A stretch of DNA of 19,940 nucleotides from NCBI GenBank assembly GCA_017615495.1, contig JAGAAA010000041.1:1-19940 (forward strand). The letters are read 5' to 3'. The translations under genes and the position numbers were made by a program. The notes under the pieces are model-generated. The model did no database searches, was not told the DNA's origin, and worked only from the letters and a program-made list of their open reading frames with translations. The DNA comes from Clostridia bacterium. Lineage in GTDB: Bacteria > Bacillota > Clostridia > Christensenellales > CAG-1252. Of the stretch, positions 13,103-19,940 are shown piece by piece (positions within the stretch are counted from its first letter, which is position 1; each line of letters opens with the position of its first letter).

Positions 13103-14647
13103 TTAATTTTTAACCGTTCCTTCGGAAAGCATTTTTGAGAGTTTTATATGGTCCACCTTGCCCACCGGTGTCAACGGCAACGCATCCAAGAAGACCACCT
13201 TGGAAGGAAGGGCGTATTTTATAATTCGGGTGGAAAGATAAGAGAGCACTTTCTCCCTCTTCTCTTCTTCGGAAAGTTCCGAATCATCCGATAAAAACAA
13301 GCAAATTTTAGGCTTATCTCCATCGTGATATTCTTCCGCCGCCGCGGCGACGATGAAGTCCAGTTCGCAAGCGGTGCGTTCGATCTCCAAGGGGTAAACG
13401 TTCATCCCGCCGATCACCACGATCCTCTTTTTTCTGCCCGAGAACACGAGAAAACCCTCTTCGTCAAAGTACCCAAGGTCACCCGTCAAAAGGTACTCGT
13501 CCGAAAAATCCTCCTGTCCGAGGTACCCCTTCATCATGCAGGAGGTTTTGACGGCGATCTCGCCCTTTTGCCCGTTTGGCACTTCCTTGCCCTTTTCGTC
13601 CACGATCTTAACGTCCGCAAAGACGGGCTTGCCGATGGTGCCTATTTTATCTTCGCCGGGACTGTTTGCCACGCAGACGGAAACCGTCTCCGCCAAGCCG
13701 TACCCTTGATAAAGGCGGCTCCTGCCACCTGCCCCCGCGGCTAGGTCGTCATATTCCTTTTTGATGCGTTCGGGAAGGGTGTCGCCGCCCGAGAAAGCAA
13801 GCAACATGCCGCCTATCCCGTCGCGGAAGTCCTTTTCCGCCAAAAGCTTTTTGTACATATTGGGTACGGCGAGGATGATCTCGACCCGCCCCGTCTTGAC
13901 GTATTCCGCCGCCTTTTTGTAGTCAAGGAAAGGCAGGATCACGCCGACCGCCCCGCCGGAAACTGCGCCGTGCAACGAGGAAGAAAGCCCGAAACCATGG
14001 AAAAACGGCAAGGCAAGAAGCACGCCGTGCCCTTCAAGAGGGATCTTTGCCAAGGTAAGCGTCGCATCGGCGTTTTGGTTGAACGCGTCGTTTGTCACGC
14101 GGATGATCTTTGGTTCGCCCGTCGTGCCGCCGGAAGGCAGGTACAGCGCAACGTCCGTCCCCGCTCCCTGCGGAGCAAGAGGGGTTCCGTGCGTCCTGTC
14201 GTAAGGGAACCTTTCCCCCTTCGCTTTCGGCCCGCTGCGGCGAAGCCGCGCTACGATGCGATAACTCAACGGAAGATATCCTACGCCGTCGCATAATATT
14301 TTGGGCACGCCAACGTCTTCCGCAAGGGAGTCCATCGCAACGAGAAGCTTCGCCCCGCTTTCCAGTATGCCCTTCCGCAAAGCTTCCGCGGGAAGCAACG
14401 GATGGGTGACGTAGGCGATGGCGCCCAGCTTGTTGACGGCGTAAATTGTAAAGATGCATTCGGGAGTATTGGGCAGATTGATGGCTACGACGTCCCCCTT
14501 CCCGACCCCTTTTTCAAGCAAAAAGGAAGCCACCGCGTCGATCAACGCGACGGTTTCCTCCCCTGAGAAAGAGCGCCCGAGATAATGCAGGCATTCTTTA
14601 CGCCCGCGGACGTTTTTGGTAAAATACTCGTAAGCCGACCTTGCCAT
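13103..14647 (-). CDS. AMP-forming acyl-CoA synthetase/ligase family protein
   Basis: A member of the ANL superfamily (acyl-CoA synthetases, adenylation domains, luciferases), which activates a carboxylic acid with ATP to an acyl-adenylate and then usually forms a CoA thioester. The 514 residues hold the ordered core motifs: P-loop-like A3 PSGGTTGEPK (171-180), A5 YQGYGLAET (313-321), A7 TGD (388-390), the hinge SGRKKRIVVIGGMNVYPLE (403-421), and A10 LTPVGKVDHIKL with the catalytic Lys at 497. The substrate cannot be read from sequence; the size and motif set suit a fatty-acid or aromatic-acid CoA ligase. A GGAG site precedes the ATG at 14647. It follows the PAP2 gene by 54 bases with no promoter seen, so it is probably in the same operon. 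No clear terminator was seen after it, so read-through into spoVG is possible. Confidence 0.92.
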   Translation of the reverse strand: MARSAYEYFTKNVRGRKECLHYLGRSFSGEETVALIDAVASFLLEKGVGKGDVVAINLPNTPECIFTIYAVNKLGAIAYVTHPLLPAEALRKGILESGAKLLVAMDSLAEDVGVPKILCDGVGYLPLSYRIVARLRRSGPKAKGERFPYDRTHGTPLAPQGAGTDVALYLPSGGTTGEPKIIRVTNDAFNQNADATLTLAKIPLEGHGVLLALPFFHGFGLSSSLHGAVSGGAVGVILPFLDYKKAAEYVKTGRVEIILAVPNMYKKLLAEKDFRDGIGGMLLAFSGGDTLPERIKKEYDDLAAGAGGRSRLYQGYGLAETVSVCVANSPGEDKIGTIGKPVFADVKIVDEKGKEVPNGQKGEIAVKTSCMMKGYLGQEDFSDEYLLTGDLGYFDEEGFLVFSGRKKRIVVIGGMNVYPLEIERTACELDFIVAAAAEEYHDGDKPKICLFLSDDSELSEEEKREKVLSYLSTRIIKYALPSKVVFLDALPLTPVGKVDHIKLSKMLSEGTVKN

Positions 14648-14701
14648 TTGTTTCTCCGTACTTATTGTAACTCTTTTTAGGCAAACTTTTTACAAAAAAG
14701 C

Positions 14702-15712
14702 TTAAATTTTTCCGTCCGACGGATCGTCCTCGTCAACGACGCGGCTGGTAAAGGAGAGTTCCTCTTCCGTGTCAACAGGGGTAACGTCGATCTCCACCCG
14801 AGGTTCTTCCGCCAAGGATGCTTCTTGTTTCGTTTCCGCTTGGTTTGCCTTCATGATCGCTTCGACCACGATGCGGCTCTTATCAAAGTATACGTAACGA
14901 GCCACCGCATAGGTCAAAAAGCCGATGAAGAAGCCGCCCGCCACGTCGGAAAGGAAGTGCGCGCCCAAAACCATGCGCGAATACGCCATCGCAAAGATGT
15001 AAACGGCGCAGAAGAAGGCGTACATCGTGGTCTTTTTCTCTTGTTCGGAAAACACTTCGCCCAGCGCGCAAAGCACCAACAGATTTGCGGCGGAGCAAGT
15101 ATGCCCCGACGGGAAGGAATGGTGCCCGTGCAAGGTAAACCCGTTGATCTTATACCACGGGGTAAACGCTGTAAGAGCAAAATCACCGTCCGCCATCATC
15201 TCACGGTAACGCGGTCTGCCCCAAACGTATTTTAAAACGTTGATGGAGATCACGCTTGAAACCACCGCCACGATGGACGCGAAGATCAAAAAGATGGAAA
15301 GACGCTTCAAGCTGTCCTGCGACTTTTTGCGGAAGATCAAAAGGTTCAAAGGCGTCAACACCGCCGCGGCGCCAAGCCCGACAGCCCCGCGCAAAAGTTT
15401 GGACTCCAAAAGGTTTTCCACCGCCATAAAGCCATACACGACGTAAACCAACGCGGCGCCCACCACGCAAAGGATCTTTTTCAAGACGCGGTTTTTGTCC
15501 TCCCCTTTTACCAGGAAAAACAGCACGGCAAACGTCGACGCAACAAAGATAAAGGGCGGGAATATCCCCACGCTTTCCATAATGATCGCCATCACGTTTT
15601 CCGGCTGATACATCGCATCCGCGATCGTCTTATCGAAAAATACGCCAAGCACCAGGAGTGCCGCCGTTAAAGCGATCAGACCGCCGTATATGAGTTTTCT
15701 CGTTTTCGTCAT
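14702..15712 (-). CDS. PAP2-family membrane phosphatase
   Basis: A PAP2 (type 2 phosphatidic acid phosphatase) protein with several membrane helices, 336 residues. The catalytic triad of motifs is present: KYVWGRPRYR (161-170; the second RP of the usual motif is RY here), PSGH at 201-204, and SRMVLGAHFLSD (245-256) with catalytic His 252 and supporting Asp 256. Family members remove phosphate from lipid phosphates, such as phosphatidic acid, undecaprenyl pyrophosphate or diacylglycerol pyrophosphate, on the outer face of the membrane; the substrate here is not determined. An acidic tail of about 55 residues (281-336) follows the last helix and is probably cytoplasmic and disordered. AAGGAG lies just before the ATG at 15712, and only nine bases separate it from the surface protein gene. 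Confidence 0.92.
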   Translation of the reverse strand: MTKTRKLIYGGLIALTAALLVLGVFFDKTIADAMYQPENVMAIIMESVGIFPPFIFVASTFAVLFFLVKGEDKNRVLKKILCVVGAALVYVVYGFMAVENLLESKLLRGAVGLGAAAVLTPLNLLIFRKKSQDSLKRLSIFLIFASIVAVVSSVISINVLKYVWGRPRYREMMADGDFALTAFTPWYKINGFTLHGHHSFPSGHTCSAANLLVLCALGEVFSEQEKKTTMYAFFCAVYIFAMAYSRMVLGAHFLSDVAGGFFIGFLTYAVARYVYFDKSRIVVEAIMKANQAETKQEASLAEEPRVEIDVTPVDTEEELSFTSRVVDEDDPSDGKI

Positions 15713-15721
15713 ACTCTCTCC

Positions 15722-18700
15722 TTATCGAAGCGAGGGAAGGCTCGCTCCGTCGATCGACCAGATCTCTCCGTCGAAATCATCGTACAGAGCAACGTTATAA
15801 AACGCCTCGAGCGAGGCAAGGTTTTGTGTGCCCGTCACCTGCTCCGGAGTGACGGAAGACAACGTAGCCGAACCGTAAAGATAAGCGCAATTATCCATTG
15901 TCGCATCGTTTTGCATGACCGAGACCAAAGCGCCGCTTGCCGAACCGATCGTGGCAAAGACGTTGTTAAGATTGCCTTCGTCACGAAGGGACGCAACGCC
16001 AGCCGCGTACCCGGCCACACCTGCGGAGACCGTCACGCCGGAAACCACCGCAAAGGAGAGGTCCTCTCCAAGCACAGCGACGACGCCCGCGGCGACAGAC
16101 AAACTGCCGGATGCTTCAACAGAGCCGATGCCAAGCACTTCGACGTTTTCCGCATTGCGCAACGAGCCCGCAAGACCACCCGCAAGGGCATAGAACGCGT
16201 CGCCCGTGTAATCGGTGCCGGCATGTACGTAAGCGACCGTAACTTTTACGCCCGATGCGCGCCCCGTAAAGTACCCAATCGCGCCGCCTGCGGCAACGAT
16301 GGGCAAATACGTGCTGCCTTCTTCCACGTCGAGAAGCGCCACGAGTTCACTATCCGCCGCGGAATGCGCCTCTACATCCGCCGTGACGACGACGTTTGTA
16401 AGCGTGCCGCTGCCCGAGCCGATGACGCCGCCCGCCACGACTTTACCCTGCGCCGTAACGGAAACGGGGACGGCGACCGTTGAACCCGTCACCGCGCCGT
16501 CATCACAATTGCCGACGAGACCGCCAAAGGCGCCATCCGTGACCGTGGCGTCGATTTGCCCGGTCAAAGAACTTGCCGAAATACTGCCGCCCAAAAGGAC
16601 GCCCACCGCGCCGCCAACGACAGCGGAGCCGCTCGTTACTTCGATATCCACCGTGCCGGTGACAGCCTTCATTTGCACCGTGCTTTCACCCGCCGCGCCG
16701 CCAACGGTAACGTCGCCCGCAACCGCAAACGTCAGCGCAAGCGTCATGCCGTCCACGTACGGAAGGTCAACGTAGTTTTCGGGGTCCGCTCCGATTTGCT
16801 TCCTGTAGTACGTCGTGGGAGCGTTGATCCTGCCAAATGTACCAAAGAGAGCTTCTCCGCTTGCCGTCAAAGAGGCGTTGCCCGTAACGGTCAAGCCGTT
16901 GACCAACGTGTTTTCAAGGGCGCCCGCGACTAAGCCGATCTTGCCGCCTTCCGCGGTGATATCCGCGTCGGCAAAAGTGACCGCGACGGTATCGAGCGTA
17001 CAGTCGTCCATTTCGCCGAACAGGAGTCCGAAAGTGCTGTCGCCCGTCAATTCCACTGTCGGGCATTCCACACGGATCGAGCCGTTTTTGAAGGTCAAAC
17101 CGCTTGCCGTCGTCATAAACACGCCGCCGTCCGTTGCCGTCAAGGCATCCTTGCTCACAACGAAGTTTACGCCGTCAATGACGCCGACGCCTTCCTCAAA
17201 CAACGCGTCTGCAACGAGGGTAACGGCAACGGTGTGCCCCGTACTCTTCAAAATACCGTTGAAAACAAGACTCTCGGAAATTTCGCCCGAAATATCGGTA
17301 GTCAAACTGAAGAAACTGCCGTTGGCATAGGCGGAAAGACGCTTGAAGTCATCAAATGACTCGATCAAATACGGGTCAAGCTCCGTGCCATCGCCGGAGG
17401 CAAACCCGTCGTAAACCACCGTTACGACAACCGTCCTACTCTCCCCGTAAAGGTTGGTGACGGTAAGCACGCCTTCCCCGTTGACCACCGGACGCAAAGC
17501 GCCGTTACGGATAACCGCGCAACTGCCCGTGAAGGTGTAGCGCAACAGAGTTGCAAGGGGTGACGTCGCCTCTGCATTGAAAACGGAAGCAAGCAGGATC
17601 TCCTCAGTGAGTTCGATCTCGGAAAGGTCCAAAGCAAAGGTATAATCAGGCGTTGCCGCGGTGCTGAGGAGCGCGAAGCCAAGCGGCGTATAGATCGCGC
17701 CGCTTACGTAGCCGGTCATCGAAGCAAGGGTCGCACCCGCGTTTTCCACCGTCAAAGCGGTCACGCCGGTTTCCGCAGGAACGGACGAAGCCAAAACGTT
17801 CACCGACGAATAGGTTGCCGTTCCCTGCTTTACGAGCGGATAGACGGTTGCCACTCCTGCGAGGATCACCGCGGAATTGTCAAAGGAAGTTCCGTCCGCG
17901 CTAAACGCAAAGCCCGCGACCTCGCTTTCCGATCTGTCGCAATACAAAACGTCCGCAATAAACATTACGGATCCGAACGTAGAGGATTGATCCTGCTTGA
18001 CCAACGACGCCGTCGCCTTTCCCGCCGTTTGCGCGAAGAACAAGGCTTGCGCCTTTTGGACGTTTGTCCCCGAAGAAATGCCGATGAGGTGGAATTCCAC
18101 GGTGTCGCCCGTCGAAGCGTCAAAGCGCGCGGAAAGGTTTTGCAACGTGCCGTTTGTAACCGTCTTAAAGAGGACAAACGAAGAAGCGACCGCGCTTTCA
18201 AGCTTGACGGTCACGCCATTCACGGCACAATCGGTCAAACTATCGATCAAGCAGCCCTCGCCCGACGCCCCGCCGGAAACAGTAACGTTTTGGATGGTAG
18301 CGCCCGTTGCGGAGCTTGCCAAGACAGCGCCCGAAACCGAGCAATCCGTCAAGACGAGGTTTTTAACGGTGGCGCCGTTTAAGCATCCGAAAATGCCGTT
18401 TTGGGCGATCGTGGACGAAGATATCGTAACGTTGTTGAAATCAAAGGTGCCCCGGAAGGGATGCGCCATGGTAAAGAGGGTTTCAAACTCAACGTTTTCA
18501 AGAGTTCCGCCCTCGATAACCAGTTTAAAGTAGGCGGTGGGGTCGTTGTCCGCGTAGTTTCTGACGTGGTGGAAATACTTGATATCTTCCACCAAATAAG
18601 GGCTTAGCTCGGTGCCTTCGCCCGCAAGCGGGATAAAGCCGGAAGACACGTACTCCACGCTGTAAACGCGCACGCCGCCCGCAAGAACGCCGTACAAAAC

Positions 18701-19940
18701 GCCCGAGCCGTTGTCCACCACCGTGGCAACGCCGTTTACGATCTCCAGGTTGCTGCCGCCGTCCACCCAAGTGATCGAAGGGGTAGCCGCGTCGTAGAGT
18801 CTGGGCAAACCGAGGTCGGCAAAGAGGTCCACCGTGCCCGCGATATTCACCGCGGAAAGAGCGCGAAGCGTCACCGTGGCGTTGCGGAAGGGGTAGCCCG
18901 TTGCGGCAACGTAAGGATAACGCTGACCATCGGCGACGAAGGCGCTGCCAAGTTCCAACGCGTCATATCCGTAACCGAAAGACCTATATTCGCAAGAGAT
19001 CGTGCCTTCGCGCGCTACGGGAAGGTCGTTCAAGCTTGCATCCGCAAAGATGGCGCTCGTGGCGCAATTGGTCACGCTGTCCGCAAGGAGGTACTCGTGC
19101 GCCTCGCCTGCGAAATAACAGAAATCCATCGAGAGATTTTCGCCCGACTTAAAGAAGCCAAAGCCGTTTTGCGTCAAACGGGAGATCGAACTCACGTTTA
19201 AGATCGAAGCGTTTTTGACGGTGGAGAACACGCCGCCCGCCGCGTTGCCAGCAGAAACCACGGTCACCGCCGTCGTAGCGCCGTTCACCGTGCCGCCCGA
19301 GCAATCACCGATCAAACCGCCGATGCTCGCGGAAGATTCGATCCTGCCCTTGGCAAGGCAGTTTTGCACCGTTGCGGTGGAAGCCACGGCAGCAACGCCG
19401 CCAATTACGTCGGTTGAAACTGCGCTGGTAATATTCGCCTCGGTGGACGCGCCGGAAACGCCGCCCAAGAGTTCCGCCACCGCGCCGCCCAAACGCGCTG
19501 TGCCCGCCCCCGTACGAAGGATGGTTGCGCTTACGACGTGGTCAGCAAAGGTGACGGAGTGATTGGAAGAGATGGTAGCCGCCGCGCCGCCCACGCGAGA
19601 AACGCCTTCTTGAGAAGGCGCAAGCGTAACGTTCAAGGAGGAAGAGCCTCTCGAAACGCTAACGTTGCCCGAATCGGCAAGCAAGCCGCCAAAATCGGTC
19701 CTACCGCTTGAAACCACGGTCAGCGGGCTCGTCCCGCCGAGCTGCAAAGAATTGATCCTGCCGCTGCCCTCTGCGAAGGCGCCGCCGATAACGGCGTCCT
19801 TTGCGGAAGAATTCAAAGTGTAAACGACCGAGCCGCCCTGCACCGTACCGGAGAAGGAATCGGCAAGACCGCCGAAAAGCAAGCTATCGTACGCCCCCAC
19901 CGTATACGTCACGCCGGAGACCGTCGCCGATGCCAGATCG
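15722..19940 (-). CDS. Giant modular beta-helix surface protein (GLUG-like), N-terminus outside window
   Basis: At least 1405 residues are visible, with an open frame to the right edge; a GTG at 19912 is not the true start. The sequence is Ser/Thr/Ala/Val/Gly-rich and poor in Lys and Arg, as in secreted proteins. It is built of right-handed beta-helix rungs with GLUG-like motifs (GGLIGDCSGGTVNGATTAV near 19290, GGLVGNCDDGAVTGSTVAV near 16500), broken by short Ig-like segments that lead into a module start of the form GxGTELxPYLI. Two such starts are seen, with glycines at 18622 and 17395, giving a complete module of about 409 residues and a final one of about 557. Such proteins act as surface adhesins or wall-associated structural proteins. 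No LPXTG sorting signal, membrane helix or wall-binding repeat is seen at the visible C-terminus, which ends in WSIDGASLPSLR. The signal peptide must lie outside the window. The PAP2 gene follows after nine bases. Confidence 0.88.
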   Translation of the reverse strand, partial: DLASATVSGVTYTVGAYDSLLFGGLADSFSGTVQGGSVVYTLNSSAKDAVIGGAFAEGSGRINSLQLGGTSPLTVVSSGRTDFGGLLADSGNVSVSRGSSSLNVTLAPSQEGVSRVGGAAATISSNHSVTFADHVVSATILRTGAGTARLGGAVAELLGGVSGASTEANITSAVSTDVIGGVAAVASTATVQNCLAKGRIESSASIGGLIGDCSGGTVNGATTAVTVVSAGNAAGGVFSTVKNASILNVSSISRLTQNGFGFFKSGENLSMDFCYFAGEAHEYLLADSVTNCATSAIFADASLNDLPVAREGTISCEYRSFGYGYDALELGSAFVADGQRYPYVAATGYPFRNATVTLRALSAVNIAGTVDLFADLGLPRLYDAATPSITWVDGGSNLEIVNGVATVVDNGSGVLYGVLAGGVRVYSVEYVSSGFIPLAGEGTELSPYLVEDIKYFHHVRNYADNDPTAYFKLVIEGGTLENVEFETLFTMAHPFRGTFDFNNVTISSSTIAQNGIFGCLNGATVKNLVLTDCSVSGAVLASSATGATIQNVTVSGGASGEGCLIDSLTDCAVNGVTVKLESAVASSFVLFKTVTNGTLQNLSARFDASTGDTVEFHLIGISSGTNVQKAQALFFAQTAGKATASLVKQDQSSTFGSVMFIADVLYCDRSESEVAGFAFSADGTSFDNSAVILAGVATVYPLVKQGTATYSSVNVLASSVPAETGVTALTVENAGATLASMTGYVSGAIYTPLGFALLSTAATPDYTFALDLSEIELTEEILLASVFNAEATSPLATLLRYTFTGSCAVIRNGALRPVVNGEGVLTVTNLYGESRTVVVTVVYDGFASGDGTELDPYLIESFDDFKRLSAYANGSFFSLTTDISGEISESLVFNGILKSTGHTVAVTLVADALFEEGVGVIDGVNFVVSKDALTATDGGVFMTTASGLTFKNGSIRVECPTVELTGDSTFGLLFGEMDDCTLDTVAVTFADADITAEGGKIGLVAGALENTLVNGLTVTGNASLTASGEALFGTFGRINAPTTYYRKQIGADPENYVDLPYVDGMTLALTFAVAGDVTVGGAAGESTVQMKAVTGTVDIEVTSGSAVVGGAVGVLLGGSISASSLTGQIDATVTDGAFGGLVGNCDDGAVTGSTVAVPVSVTAQGKVVAGGVIGSGSGTLTNVVVTADVEAHSAADSELVALLDVEEGSTYLPIVAAGGAIGYFTGRASGVKVTVAYVHAGTDYTGDAFYALAGGLAGSLRNAENVEVLGIGSVEASGSLSVAAGVVAVLGEDLSFAVVSGVTVSAGVAGYAAGVASLRDEGNLNNVFATIGSASGALVSVMQNDATMDNCAYLYGSATLSSVTPEQVTGTQNLASLEAFYNVALYDDFDGEIWSIDGASLPSLR
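15725..17395 (-). repeat. Beta-helix module (C-terminal copy)
   Basis: This module opens with GDGTELDPYLIESFDDFKRL, closely matching the preceding module, and runs to the protein end (about 557 residues). It contains more GG-rich rungs (VGGAVGVLLGGS, FGGLVGNCDDG) resembling those in the incomplete module near 19300-19500. Confidence 0.65.
17396..18622 (-). repeat. Beta-helix module (complete copy)
   Basis: This module opens with GEGTELSPYLVEDIKYFHHV and closes with an Ig-like strand pair (NGEGVLTVTNLYGESRTVVV). The closing stretch matches that before its own start (NGVATVVDNGSGVLYG). Length about 409 residues. Confidence 0.65.

Noticed and set aside
14690..14702. AT-only hairpin after the PAP2 stop
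   Set aside because: The stem has five to six mostly A-T pairs and is too weak to call a terminator.
1..19940. tRNA, rRNA, CRISPR, insertion sequence or phage genes
   Set aside because: No cloverleaf, rRNA-like stretch, regular spacer-repeat array, transposase or integrase frame was seen on either strand; a covariance-model search was not possible here.

Overview
The window reads as a piece of a low-to-mid-GC Gram-positive (Firmicutes/Clostridia-type) chromosome, probably from an uncultured anaerobe. The evidence is a SpoVG protein, a DUF421-DUF4363 pair, consensus sigma-A promoters, Shine-Dalgarno sites of the AGGAGG type, many rho-independent terminators, and no outer-membrane genes. Coding DNA is fairly GC-rich while the gaps between genes are AT-rich. 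No rRNA, tRNA, CRISPR array, transposase or phage module was seen. The species cannot be fixed from this sequence alone.

Layout. Bases 1-1028 hold the 3' part of a fused dihydroxyacetone kinase (DhaK-DhaL), which shares a bidirectional terminator with a convergent seven-helix membrane protein (1109-1840). Bases 1841-5154 are a patch of small, poorly characterised genes: a short coiled-coil protein (2017-2415, minus), a divergent exported protein with a C-terminal membrane anchor (2479-3240, plus), a small HTH protein converging on it and overlapping its 3' end (3158-3745, minus), and a DUF421-DUF4363 membrane pair (4085-5154, plus). From 5315 to the right end every gene lies on the minus strand.

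Minus-strand transcription units, in transcription order. (1) A very large beta-helix surface protein entering from the right edge (15722-19940), then a PAP2 phosphatase (14702-15712) and an AMP-forming acyl ligase (13103-14647). (2) spoVG (12731-13003), with a near-perfect sigma-A promoter and its own terminator. (3) murC (11278-12600), whose promoter sits directly against its start codon. (4) A four-gene operon of two related membrane-tethered winged-helix-like proteins (10502-11140 and 10120-10497) followed by uvrB and uvrA, with gaps of only 4, 4 and 1 bases.

How the genes work together. UvrB and UvrA are the damage-recognition half of nucleotide excision repair. MurC makes a peptidoglycan precursor, and SpoVG is a small nucleic-acid-binding regulator often tied to envelope and developmental control. 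The surface protein, PAP2 enzyme and ligase suggest an envelope or lipid-related unit. The observations most worth following are the two tail-anchored winged-helix paralogues fused into the uvrBA operon, two genes that look leaderless in a genome that otherwise uses Shine-Dalgarno sites, and an inverted repeat that exactly fills a promoter spacer.
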